Assembly: GCA_035516035.1 (NCBI GenBank)
Contig: DATJAS010000138.1
Location: 1-14,190, forward strand
Reading direction: 5' to 3'
DNA: 14,190 nt
Source of the DNA: Fen-1273 sp035516035
Lineage (GTDB): Bacteria; Bacteroidota; Ignavibacteria; UBA10030; UBA6906
Of this stretch, positions 1 through 7,887 are shown piece by piece. A program made the translations under genes and the position numbers. The notes under the pieces were generated by a model. That model made no database searches. It was given only the letters and a program-made list of their open reading frames with translations, and was not told the origin of the DNA. Position 1 is the stretch's first letter. The number at the start of each line of letters is the position of its first letter.

Positions 1-50
1 CAGTTCTTCCTCCGATTTGTAACCTCTCTTTGTTCTTCATTTAAATTCCC

Positions 51-57
51 AAAGGAG
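51..57 (+). promoter_or_regulatory. Ribosome-binding site of the S46 peptidase
   Basis: AAAGGAG lies six bases before the ATG at 64 and fixes that start. The 50 bases upstream contain AT-rich sequence, but I see no convincing -35/-10 pair at a workable distance, so the promoter probably lies outside the window. Confidence 0.8.
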
Positions 58-63
58 TCACCT

Positions 64-2154
64 ATGCACACCAGCGCGCGGCGTGCCCTGGCAGCTTTGT
101 GCCTTGGCGTCGTCATTGTCATGTGGGCTCTGCCGTCACAGGCAGGGGAGGGGATGTGGACGTTTGACAATCCTCCGCGGAAACAGCTCAAGGAAGCGTA
201 CGGCTTCGAGCCCACGCAGGCGTGGCTCGATCACCTCCGGCTCGCCAGCGTGCGCGTCGGCGACGGCGGCTCGGGATCGTTCGTCAGCCCGAACGGGCTC
301 CTGCTCACGAACGACCACGTCGGCCGGGGTCAGCTGCAGAAGCTCTCCACGAAGGACCGCGATCTCGTCGCACAGGGATTCTACGCGCGGACGATGGCCG
401 AAGAGCTGAAATGCCCCGACCTCGAGCTGAACGTCCTGATGTCGATGGAAGACGTCACCGCGCGGGTCCAGTCCGCCATTGCCGGCACCGCGTCGCCCCG
501 GGAGGCCCTGGAGGCCCGCCGCGCGGTGACCGCGGCGATCGCGAAGGAGGCATCTGAGCGGACGGGACTCAAGGCCGACGTCGTGACGTTCTATAACGGC
601 GGCGAGTACTGGCTCTACCTCTACAAACGGTACACGGACGTCAGGCTGGTCATGGCCCCCGAGGTGCAGATCGCGTTTTTCGGAGGCGACCCGGACAACT
701 TCACGTTCCCGCGTCACGATCTCGACATCACGTTCTTCCGTGCGTACGAAAACGGCAGCCCCGCGAACACCGCGCAGTTTCTCAAGTGGAAGACTGCAGG
801 GGCAAAGGAGGGCGACCTGGTCTTCGTCTCCGGCCATCCCGGCTCGACGAACCGCCTCCAGACCTACGCGCAGACCGAGTACCAGAGGGACGTGGCCTAC
901 CCGGCGCGCCTGAAAGCGTATGCCCGCTCGCTCGATCTCCTCAGGAAATATTCGGCGCGCGGCGCGGAGCAGGCCCGCCAGGCAGCCGGCACGATCTTCG
1001 GCATGGAAAATGCGAAGAAAGCTGCCGAAGGGGAGTATCGCGGCCTGCTGGACAAGAACCTGATGGCGGCAAAATTCCGCGAGGACAAGGATCTCCGTGA
1101 CAGGGTCGACGCGAACCCCGAATGGAAGAAGGCGTACGGCGCGGCGTGGGATACGATTGCCACGGTTCTCGAACGGCAGAAATCGATGAGCCGTCAGGGG
1201 ACGTACCGGACGCTGCGCGGCCGCCTTTTCCAGATGGCGCTGCAGATCGTCCAGGCGGCCGAAGAGCTGAAGAAGCCGAACGGAGAACGGCAGGCGCCGT
1301 ACCAGGAAGCGAACCTCCCCGGGCTCCGGTTCAGGCTCTTTTCGCCTGCCCCGGTCTACGCGGAGCTGGAGGAACTGCAGGTGGCGGACGGTCTCTCGGA
1401 GGCCGTCGAGAACATCGGCGCGGAGGACCCGTTCCTCCGCGCGGCGCTCGACGGGCGCACGCCGGAGGCGGCGGCGCACGAGCTGGTCGCAGGAACCGGG
1501 CTCGCCTCTGCCGATCTCCGCAAACAGCTATTCGATGGCGGAGAGTCAGCGGTGGCCGCATCGAAGGACCCGATGATCCTCCTTGCAGAGAAGCTCCTCC
1601 CTCTCCTCAATGAAAGCCGTAAGTGGTCTGAAAAGTACGTCACCGGTCCCACGGCGTCCGCAGGAGAGGCGATCGGCAAGGCGCGGTTCGCCGTCTACGG
1701 GAAATCGGTCAATCCCGATGCGACGTTCACGCTCCGCCTCTCGTACGGGTCGGTGAAAGGCTACCCGATGAACGGCACGAAAGCGCCGGCCATGACCACG
1801 CTCTACGGCCTGTATGACAGGTCGTGCGGATTCGGCAACAGGGGGGCGTGGGAGCTCCCGAAGCGGTTCGCGGACGGCGCGGGGAAGCTGAACATGTCGA
1901 CCCCGCTGAACTTCGTCTGCTCGTGCGACATCATCGGCGGCAATTCCGGCTCACCGGTGGTTGACCGCGACGGCGCGTTCGTCGGGTTGATATTCGACGG
2001 GAACATCGAAAGTCTCCCCGGCCGGTTCATGTACGACGAGGAGTCGAACCGTGCCGTGGCGGTGCATCCCGCGGGGATCATCGAATGCCTGCGGAAGCTC
2101 TACAACGCCGGTCCCCTGGCGGACGAGCTTGAAGGCGTGATGCAGGTGCAGTAG
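64..2154 (+). CDS. Exported S46-family dipeptidyl-peptidase (DPP7-like)
   Basis: This 696-residue protein matches serine peptidase family S46 (DPP7/DPP11), which removes dipeptides from peptide N-termini in the periplasm. Residues 1-27 form a signal peptide ending near PSQA. The chymotrypsin-like triad is visible: H85 in TNDHVGRG, an Asp (probably D221) in the block GGDPDNFTFPRHDLD (208-221), and S628 in GGNSGSPV. The residue 18 positions after the catalytic Ser is G646, in FDGN. From family knowledge, Gly here goes with DPP7-type preference for hydrophobic P1 residues, while DPP11 has Arg. The motif usually written TNHHC reads TNDHV here, so the first His and the Cys are replaced but the catalytic His is kept. 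Full length for the family. The start is supported by AAAGGAG at 51-57, six bases before ATG. It is followed by a strong terminator, so it is probably monocistronic at this end. Confidence 0.93.
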   Translation: MHTSARRALAALCLGVVIVMWALPSQAGEGMWTFDNPPRKQLKEAYGFEPTQAWLDHLRLASVRVGDGGSGSFVSPNGLLLTNDHVGRGQLQKLSTKDRDLVAQGFYARTMAEELKCPDLELNVLMSMEDVTARVQSAIAGTASPREALEARRAVTAAIAKEASERTGLKADVVTFYNGGEYWLYLYKRYTDVRLVMAPEVQIAFFGGDPDNFTFPRHDLDITFFRAYENGSPANTAQFLKWKTAGAKEGDLVFVSGHPGSTNRLQTYAQTEYQRDVAYPARLKAYARSLDLLRKYSARGAEQARQAAGTIFGMENAKKAAEGEYRGLLDKNLMAAKFREDKDLRDRVDANPEWKKAYGAAWDTIATVLERQKSMSRQGTYRTLRGRLFQMALQIVQAAEELKKPNGERQAPYQEANLPGLRFRLFSPAPVYAELEELQVADGLSEAVENIGAEDPFLRAALDGRTPEAAAHELVAGTGLASADLRKQLFDGGESAVAASKDPMILLAEKLLPLLNESRKWSEKYVTGPTASAGEAIGKARFAVYGKSVNPDATFTLRLSYGSVKGYPMNGTKAPAMTTLYGLYDRSCGFGNRGAWELPKRFADGAGKLNMSTPLNFVCSCDIIGGNSGSPVVDRDGAFVGLIFDGNIESLPGRFMYDEESNRAVAVHPAGIIECLRKLYNAGPLADELEGVMQVQ

Positions 2155-2190
2155 ATTGCTCTTCCGGGCGGATCTCCGCCTCCCGGGCCG

Positions 2191-2228
2191 GATCCCCGCA
2201 GGGCAACTTGCGGGGATCTTTGGTTTTT
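2191..2228 (+). terminator. Rho-independent terminator after the S46 peptidase
   Basis: A perfect 10-bp stem (GATCCCCGCA at 2191-2200 with TGCGGGGATC at 2209-2218) closes an 8-nt loop and is followed by TTTGGTTTTT. It lies 37 bases after the peptidase stop and separates this gene from the next unit. Confidence 0.88.
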
Positions 2229-2276
2229 GGAGGCGGGGGTAGTACATTGTCATATGGATCCTGAGCGGAGTTCCAC

Positions 2277-4820
2277 ATGATCCGGCTCGGCCGGAGCGTC
2301 CGGGGCACGTTCATCTCCGGCGCGTGCGTACTCATGCTGCTGACCCTTCCTGCCCGTGCGCAGTGGGCGAGCCGGGGGATCGGTGGGGGTGGGGCGCTCT
2401 ACTCGCCTTCAATCAACCCCTCGAACGTCGGCGAGTATTACGTGGCGTGCGATATGAGCGGACTCTACCACACGCTCGACTTCGGCGCTACGTACAGCCT
2501 CGTGGACTACCTGCGGTTCCAGGGAGGACCCGACGCCGGCGTCCGGTTCACTGCCGACCCGCGCCTCCTCTATTCAATCACGTATGCCAGTGACGAGGCG
2601 GTCCCCGCCGCAAGCACGGACGGGGGGACGAGCTGGTCGCCTCTTCCCGGCAATCCGGATCCCACGGAGACGACGTACTTCATTACGGCAAACTACGGTA
2701 CCCCCACCGGCGTGATCTTCTCGACGTACGGGACGATTTATTCGTCCACGGACGGCGGAAAGACGTCTGCAGCCGTACACACGGCATCCAACGGGGGCGC
2801 AGGCGTCAATATCGGGGGGGCGTTTTATGACGGAAACACAGTCTATCTCGGGACAAACGACGGGATCCTCCGTTCGACGAACGGCGGCGTGTCGTTCAGT
2901 GTTTTCACCGCCGGGGGACTGGGGCCCGGCGAGCGCATCTTCTCATTCGGCGGCGGGAAGAAGGGGAGCGCGCTCCGGTTCTGGTGCCTGACGGCGGACT
3001 CGAACGATATCTATGTCGGCATCACGGGGAGTGACTACTGGGGGTTCGTGAAAGGGGTGTACACGCTCGATGCGGGCGCGACGTCGTGGGTCCGGCGGAT
3101 GAACGGGATTACGCAGGGGGTCGATTTTCCGATGTACATCGCCGTGCCGCAGAACGACACCGCTACCGCCTACCTGGGAGGGAGCAGTACGGCCGGTGCG
3201 CCGGAGATCCTGAAGACGACGAACGGCGGGGGTACGTGGGCCCAGGCGTTCTTTTCCACGGGTAACCAGAACATCTACACGGGCTGGAGCGGCGACGGAG
3301 GCGACAGGAGCTGGGGCTACGGGGAATGCGTGTATGGCATTACGGCGGCCCCCGACGGGGGGGCGCACGTGGTCTTCACCGATATGGGATTCGTCCATAC
3401 ATCCACGGACGGCGGCGCGACGTGGCGCGAGGCGTATTGCACGCCCGCCGATGAGAACCCCCCGATGGCATCCACGCCCAGGGGGAAGTCATACAGGGGA
3501 TGCGGGCTCGAAGTGACGAGCTGCTGGCAGGTCGTCTGGACCGGCCCGTCGAATCTCTTCGCCTGCTTCACCGACATCGAGGGGGTCAGGAGCACGGACG
3601 GGGGAGCGAGCTGGTCATTTAACTACTCGCCGCGCAGCGCCAATACGATGTACAGGATCGCGCGGGTGGGAAGCGTCCTCTATGCCGCGACCTCGAACGT
3701 GCACGACATGTACCAGAGCACCCGGTTACAGGACGCGCAGCTGGATTCCACCGACCTGCAGGGGAAGATCATCCGCTCCACCGACGGGGGGGCCACGTGG
3801 AGTGACATCCACTATTTCGGCCATCCGGTCTTCTGGCTTGCCGCCGATCCGAATGTCACAGGCCGGATGTACGCAAGCGTCATCCATTCCTCGCTCGGGG
3901 GAGTCTTTGTCACGAACGATCTCCAGGACGGGGCGGCATCGGTCTGGACGCGGCTTCCCTCGCCGCCCCGGACGCAGGGGCACCCCGCTTCACTCGGTGT
4001 GTTGAACGACGGGTCGCTCGTCTGCTCCTTCTCAGGCCGAAGAACGTCGCAGGGGTTCACGCAGAGTTCCGGCGTCTTCGTCTACGCTCCCGGGACGGGC
4101 ACGTGGCAGGATGTCTCGGACCCGGGGATGCTCTACTGGACGAAGGATGTCACTGTCGATCCGTTCGACTCCGCCCAGAGACGCTGGTACGCCGGCGTCT
4201 TCAGCGGCTGGGGGGGTCCCCCGAACGGGCTCGGGGGGCTCTACAGGACGACGAACCGCGGATCTTCGTGGACGCGGATCAATGCGCTCGACAGGGTCAC
4301 CTCGCTCACGATCAACCCCGCAAAAGCCGCCGAGGCGTGGCTGACGACGGAGACGGAAGGACTCTGGCACACGCTCACGCTTGACCAGCCGTCGCCGCAG
4401 TTTGCGGTCGATTCCGCCTATCCGTTCAGGCAGCCGGAACGCGTGTTTTACAACCCGTACACGCCGGGGGAGATCTGGGTCACGAGTTTCGGCGCCGGGA
4501 TGATGGCGCGATCGCCCGTCGCGTCCCTCCAGGCGTCCTCCGGAAGCGGCGTCCCTGCGGAGATCATGCTCGAACAGAATTATCCGAACCCGTTTAACCC
4601 GGAAACCACGATCCGCTATACGGTGCCCCGGGAGATGCGGGTGACGCTCATCCTCTATGATGCGCTCGGCAGGCGCGTGGCTCTGCTCGTGGACGGACTC
4701 GTGCAGCCTGGACCGCACGACGTGCGCGTTCATGCGTCCGCGCTCGCCTCGGGAATGTATGTGTATACGCTGAAGGGGGGAGGCTTCATTCGTTCGAAGA
4801 AGCTCCTCGTCATCCGATGA
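2277..4820 (+). CDS. T9SS-sorted Asp-box (sialidase/GH74-like) beta-propeller protein
   Basis: This 847-residue secreted protein has a signal peptide (about 1-29, ending PARAQ). At least eight Asp-box motifs of the S/T-x-D/N-x-G-x-x-W/F type follow, near residues 113, 157, 200, 314, 376, 439, 501 and 658 (for example STDGGATW at 376 and 501). Such motifs occur in sialidase, VPS10 and GH74 beta-propellers. A type IX sorting domain runs from about 762 to 847, with QNYPNPFNPETTI and a closing KKLLVIR. The N-terminal stretch IGGGG...YYVACDMSGLY (35-64) resembles the start of GH74 xyloglucanases, whose catalytic Asp would align with D59. I recall this from the family and have not aligned it, so enzymatic activity is uncertain and a purely structural or binding propeller is equally possible. 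CGGAG at 2266-2270 precedes the ATG by six bases. The stop overlaps the next start (ATGA). Confidence 0.88.
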   Translation: MIRLGRSVRGTFISGACVLMLLTLPARAQWASRGIGGGGALYSPSINPSNVGEYYVACDMSGLYHTLDFGATYSLVDYLRFQGGPDAGVRFTADPRLLYSITYASDEAVPAASTDGGTSWSPLPGNPDPTETTYFITANYGTPTGVIFSTYGTIYSSTDGGKTSAAVHTASNGGAGVNIGGAFYDGNTVYLGTNDGILRSTNGGVSFSVFTAGGLGPGERIFSFGGGKKGSALRFWCLTADSNDIYVGITGSDYWGFVKGVYTLDAGATSWVRRMNGITQGVDFPMYIAVPQNDTATAYLGGSSTAGAPEILKTTNGGGTWAQAFFSTGNQNIYTGWSGDGGDRSWGYGECVYGITAAPDGGAHVVFTDMGFVHTSTDGGATWREAYCTPADENPPMASTPRGKSYRGCGLEVTSCWQVVWTGPSNLFACFTDIEGVRSTDGGASWSFNYSPRSANTMYRIARVGSVLYAATSNVHDMYQSTRLQDAQLDSTDLQGKIIRSTDGGATWSDIHYFGHPVFWLAADPNVTGRMYASVIHSSLGGVFVTNDLQDGAASVWTRLPSPPRTQGHPASLGVLNDGSLVCSFSGRRTSQGFTQSSGVFVYAPGTGTWQDVSDPGMLYWTKDVTVDPFDSAQRRWYAGVFSGWGGPPNGLGGLYRTTNRGSSWTRINALDRVTSLTINPAKAAEAWLTTETEGLWHTLTLDQPSPQFAVDSAYPFRQPERVFYNPYTPGEIWVTSFGAGMMARSPVASLQASSGSGVPAEIMLEQNYPNPFNPETTIRYTVPREMRVTLILYDALGRRVALLVDGLVQPGPHDVRVHASALASGMYVYTLKGGGFIRSKKLLVIR

Positions 4821-5296
4821 CGGCCTTGTGCGCGGCACTGCTCCTCATCCTCTCCGGCGGGGGGGGAGGTCAGGCACGGAGCGCGGAACCGGTCACGCTC
4901 TCCGTCGTCCCGCCTGAGAGCGGTCTCCGCCCCGGCTCCTCGGCGCGTGCATCGGTCCTCGTCACCGTCGCGAAGGGGTGGCATATCAACTCCGCTTCCC
5001 CCGTGGACTCAGACCTGGTCGCCACCGCGCTCGCGTGTACTCCTCCCCCCGGCCTGGCTGTTGCGCCCGTCAGGTTTCCCCCGGGCGTGCGGAGGACTTT
5101 TGCGTTCTCGAGCGAACCTCTCGACGTCTTCGAAGGGACCGTTCCCCTCACGCTGGAGATCAGCGCCGCGGAGGGGATTCTCCCGGGGGAATACGCGATT
5201 GCGATCGAGGTTTCATACCAGGCCTGCACGAACGAAATCTGTCTCCCCCCGTCCACGCTCCGTGCGACGGTGCCGCTGCGCGTTACTTCACCATAG
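4817..5296 (+). CDS. Free-standing DsbD N-terminal (DsbD-alpha) domain protein
   Basis: This 159-residue protein has a hydrophobic N-terminus (about 1-22, ending ARSA) consistent with export. The rest resembles the immunoglobulin-like N-terminal domain of DsbD, the periplasmic module that hands electrons from the membrane to substrate thioredoxins. Supporting signs are KGWHINS (53-59), where DsbD-alpha domains have a similar GWH segment, and YQACTNEICLPPS, whose C137 and C142 would be the redox pair next to the PP. E. coli DsbD has the same layout with one more residue between the cysteines. The membrane electron-conducting domain and the C-terminal thioredoxin domain of full DsbD are absent. 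The gene starts inside the upstream stop (ATGA) with no obvious Shine-Dalgarno sequence, which suggests translational coupling. The next gene, nine bases on, encodes a CGPC thioredoxin-fold protein, a plausible redox partner. Confidence 0.78.
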   Translation: MTALCAALLLILSGGGGGQARSAEPVTLSVVPPESGLRPGSSARASVLVTVAKGWHINSASPVDSDLVATALACTPPPGLAVAPVRFPPGVRRTFAFSSEPLDVFEGTVPLTLEISAAEGILPGEYAIAIEVSYQACTNEICLPPSTLRATVPLRVTSP

Positions 5297-5305
5297 GAGG
5301 TGTCC

Positions 5306-7297
5306 ATGAAGCGCCTGTTCCTGATCGCACTGTCCATGATCGTTCCTTCGCTTGCGGCGCTGCACGCCCAGTCCGATACGGCGGCGTTCCGCGCGGCCCT
5401 CGCGCTCCAGAATCCCCCGGCGAGGATCGCCGCGCTCGTTGCCTTCGTGGATAAGTATCCGGAGAGCGCCTTCAGGGGGGGAGCCTACAACGCGCTCTTT
5501 GCGCTCTATGTCCAGGAACGGAACGAGAAAGCGGCGCTCGAGGCGGCCGACCGCTCGCTTGCAACGCTCCCCCCGGCGGCGCGCATGTCGCCTTACAATC
5601 AGTATGCATACATGCTGGCGACGAGCAACATCGGGCTCGATACGGCGCTCGTCTACGCCGCGCGGGCCGAGGCGATGGCGCAGGGGGAATCTGCCTCCGC
5701 CCTCACGCCGATACAGGATACGCGTGCGTACGTGCTGTTCCGGAAAGGGGATGGTGCGGGCGCCGAGGCCCTGCAGCGGCTGGCGGTCCGGGGTCACGAG
5801 GACGACCCGGAGTACATCGGTCATCTTGCGCTCTACATCGAGGCGAACGGGAAGCACCGGGAGGCGCTTGCGACGCTCGCGCGCGCGATGTACCTGGGTG
5901 GGGGCGCGGACATGAAAAGCATGTTCGACAGCTGGCTCGCGCTGGCGGAAAAAGACGCCCGCCGCAGGGACGCGTTGCGGACGTCCGTGGTCATGAACAC
6001 GGTGCACGCGTACGTCGACACGGCAACCGGCGAGGGGAGATTCGCGGCGCGCAGCGCTGCTGCGGCGTTTATGGCGTCCGTGGGGGTCGATCTCCCTGCC
6101 GCCGAACGATATGCAGCCGAATCGGTTCGCTCCCTCAGGAAAGACTCACGCGTGGAAGACGCCGTCATGTACAGGCAGAATCTGGCGCTCGTCGAGGCGG
6201 CGCGCGGGAAAACGAGGGATGCGCTCGGGGTGCTCGAGTCGATCGAGGACCTCGCATCTCCCTGGTCTTCGGATTTCTGGCTCGCGCTCGGGAAGCTGTA
6301 CAGGAAGGCGGGGCGGCCCGCGGACGCCGTCACCGCGTATATGGGCGGGCTGACCGTGGCGGATTCCCCCGAGCTGCGCGACTCGCTCGCCTCGGTCTAT
6401 ACGGCGGTTCACGGCTCGACGGAAGGTCTCTCTCCCGCGCTCGAGAAATTCCGTTTATCCTGCGCTTCGTTCGACCCGGGGAAGTACGCGCCTGCCGCCG
6501 GGGGAAGCGGAAAGACGGTCCTTGCTGAGCTCTTCACGGGGGCGGAATGCGGTCCCTGCGTCGCCGCTGACCAGGCGTTCGACGCGCTTGCGGAGTATTT
6601 CCCCTCTTCGGCCCTCGTGATGCTCGAGTACCATGTCCACATCCCGGGACCTGATCCCCTCACCACGAACGTGTCATGGGCCCGGTACAAGGGGTACGGC
6701 TCACGCGGCACGCCCACGGTCGTCATCGATGGCACCGAACGGATCACGGGAGGGGGACCCAGGTTCGTGACACGGAACCGCTTCAACCTCTACCGCTATA
6801 CGATCAACAAATACCTGGCCGATAAGCCCGGCGTCACGATAAGCCTTGATGTTGCGCGGCGTCGCGACAGCGTCTCCGTGGCTGCCCGGATCGAAGAGGT
6901 CCAGGGTGCCCCCCGGCCCGGGAACGCCGTTCTCCACGTCGCGCTCGTGGAACGGTCCGTGGACTACACGGGAGGGAACGGCATCACACGGCAGGCGATG
7001 GTTGTCCGCTCGCTGCTGGACGGCGGCCCGGGCATCCCGCTCACATTGCCCGGTGGGATGATCCGTGTCGCTGAGAATGTCGCTGCGTTGGACTCAGCGA
7101 ACAGCGTCATGCTCGACGATCCGAAGGACCAGCCCTCATGGCCGGGGAGGACGAGGAACTTTCCCGGCTGGCGGACGCGCCCCCCGAAGATCGACAGGTC
7201 CAATCTCCTGGTCGTGGCCTGGGTGCAGGACGCTGCCACCGGGGACGTGCTCCAGGCCGTTTGCCGGGACGTGCCGACGGGGATGAGCGTCAACTAG
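5306..7297 (+). CDS. Exported TPR-like protein with C-terminal thioredoxin-fold domain (CGPC)
   Basis: This 663-residue protein has a signal peptide (1-22, ending LHAQ). An alpha-helical region rich in Ala and Leu (about 25-385) reads like degenerate TPR repeats, for example ALEAADRSLATLP and GRPADAVTAYMGG. A thioredoxin-fold domain occupies about 396-485. It carries the redox motif ECGPC (C415, C418) and a cis-Pro loop GTPTVVIDG with P470; the pattern DPLTTNVSWARY...GTPT resembles Omp28/thiol-disulfide families of Bacteroidota. Residues 486-663 form a beta-rich tail I cannot assign. A GTG at 5300 is in frame, but AGGAGG occupies 5295-5300 and sits five bases before the ATG at 5306, so the ATG is chosen. 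It is nine bases downstream of the DsbD-alpha gene and almost certainly in its operon. Role inferred: periplasmic thiol-disulfide exchange with protein binding through the helical repeats. Confidence 0.85.
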   Translation: MKRLFLIALSMIVPSLAALHAQSDTAAFRAALALQNPPARIAALVAFVDKYPESAFRGGAYNALFALYVQERNEKAALEAADRSLATLPPAARMSPYNQYAYMLATSNIGLDTALVYAARAEAMAQGESASALTPIQDTRAYVLFRKGDGAGAEALQRLAVRGHEDDPEYIGHLALYIEANGKHREALATLARAMYLGGGADMKSMFDSWLALAEKDARRRDALRTSVVMNTVHAYVDTATGEGRFAARSAAAAFMASVGVDLPAAERYAAESVRSLRKDSRVEDAVMYRQNLALVEAARGKTRDALGVLESIEDLASPWSSDFWLALGKLYRKAGRPADAVTAYMGGLTVADSPELRDSLASVYTAVHGSTEGLSPALEKFRLSCASFDPGKYAPAAGGSGKTVLAELFTGAECGPCVAADQAFDALAEYFPSSALVMLEYHVHIPGPDPLTTNVSWARYKGYGSRGTPTVVIDGTERITGGGPRFVTRNRFNLYRYTINKYLADKPGVTISLDVARRRDSVSVAARIEEVQGAPRPGNAVLHVALVERSVDYTGGNGITRQAMVVRSLLDGGPGIPLTLPGGMIRVAENVAALDSANSVMLDDPKDQPSWPGRTRNFPGWRTRPPKIDRSNLLVVAWVQDAATGDVLQAVCRDVPTGMSVN

Positions 7298-7348
7298 GAA
7301 GGTCGGGGGGGATATGCTCGTGCGATCGCAAGTGAGAGGAGGATTGAC

Positions 7349-7717
7349 GTGAGTCGGGAGTGTGGGGTCGCACGGCTCGCCGTCGTCGCGCTCGTCATCG
7401 CGTGCGGGTGTTCCAGGGACGCGTCTCCCCCGCCGGCTCCCGCGGCGCCTGTCGATGTCCTTGCCGCCGTACCCCCCTGGGTTGCCGTCGGAGTGGGGGG
7501 GATACAACACGTCAATGTGAGCGGCGGAGTCCCCCCGTATTTTGTTGCCACCGAGCCCGATTCCATTGCGCGCGTGGACATCGCCTCTGCCGACAGCACA
7601 ACAGCCATACTGAAGATCACGGGACTCATTACCTCATCGGGCGGAACGCAGGTGGTGGTGAAGGACCATACCCCGGATGCCGCAAAATCAGTCTCGATCC
7701 CGGTCACCGTCTTCTAG
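7349..7717 (+). CDS. Small putative lipoprotein with Ig-like beta-rich domain
   Basis: This 122-residue protein begins with GTG; AGGAGG at 7337-7342 lies six bases upstream and supports that start. Residues 9-18 are hydrophobic and end in VIAC, a lipobox with C19 as the likely lipidated residue (C21 is a second option). After a Pro-rich linker (25-34), residues 36-122 are beta-rich, with VSGGVPPYFVATEPDS, ITGLITSSGGTQVVVKD and SIPVTVF. This rhythm is typical of bacterial Ig-like or cell-surface repeat domains. No catalytic motif is seen and function is unknown. It lies 51 bases after the thioredoxin-fold gene and is probably the last gene of that operon, since a promoter follows. Confidence 0.72.
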   Translation: MSRECGVARLAVVALVIACGCSRDASPPPAPAAPVDVLAAVPPWVAVGVGGIQHVNVSGGVPPYFVATEPDSIARVDIASADSTTAILKITGLITSSGGTQVVVKDHTPDAAKSVSIPVTVF

Positions 7718-7762
7718 AAGACTGTCCGCTACGTCTTACTTTCCCCTAAATACCATAGGATT

Positions 7763-7799
7763 TTGAGCATATTCTTGGGGCTTGACAGAATGTGCTCAA
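7763..7799. promoter_or_regulatory. 13-bp inverted repeat overlapping a promoter (operator candidate)
   Basis: TTGAGCATATTCT (7763-7775) and AGAATGTGCTCAA (7787-7799) are inverted copies with one mismatch, separated by 11 bases. The dyad is centred at 7781, one base before the -35 element, and the right arm runs into the spacer. A repressor or activator could bind there. In RNA from the upstream operon it would form a 13-bp stem with one G-U pair. The sequence after it (TATGATATATTTTATT) is U-rich but not a clean U-tract, so a weak terminator role is the alternative. Confidence 0.6.
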
Positions 7800-7810
7800 T
7801 ATGATATATT
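7782..7810 (+). promoter_or_regulatory. Sigma70-type promoter of the second T9SS gene
   Basis: TTGACA (7782-7787, six of six) and TATATT (7805-7810, five of six) are separated by exactly 17 bases. The -10 also reads TATATTT, close to the Bacteroidota TAnnTTTG form. Transcription would start near 7817, about 70 bases before the chosen ATG. The region is strikingly AT-rich compared with its surroundings. Confidence 0.75.
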
Positions 7811-7887
7811 TTATTCGCAGTCAAATACGACACCCACCAGCGCTGCCACTTACTCAAATTATTCCTTACTCATTGGGGGGAGGGATT

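Noticed and set aside
17..47. Possible promoter TTGTAA...TAAATT before the S46 peptidase
   Set aside because: The spacer is 19 bases and transcription would begin within the ribosome-binding site, so it is not convincing.
136..1479. Long minus-strand open frame (447 codons) opposite the S46 peptidase
   Set aside because: Low-complexity Arg-rich shadow of a clear peptidase gene, with no recognisable domain.
4032..4838. Minus-strand open frame (268 codons) opposite the propeller 3' end
   Set aside because: Overlaps the coding sequence of a conserved T9SS sorting domain; composition is that of a shadow frame.
7718..7737. AAGAC/GTCTT hairpin after the lipoprotein gene as a terminator
   Set aside because: Only five base pairs with a 10-nt loop and no U-tract; too weak to call.
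7792..7887. Upstream extension of the second T9SS gene to an ATG at 7792
   Set aside because: This stretch contains the -35/-10 promoter and no ribosome-binding site, while the ATG at 7888 has GGGAGGG before it and begins a proper signal peptide.
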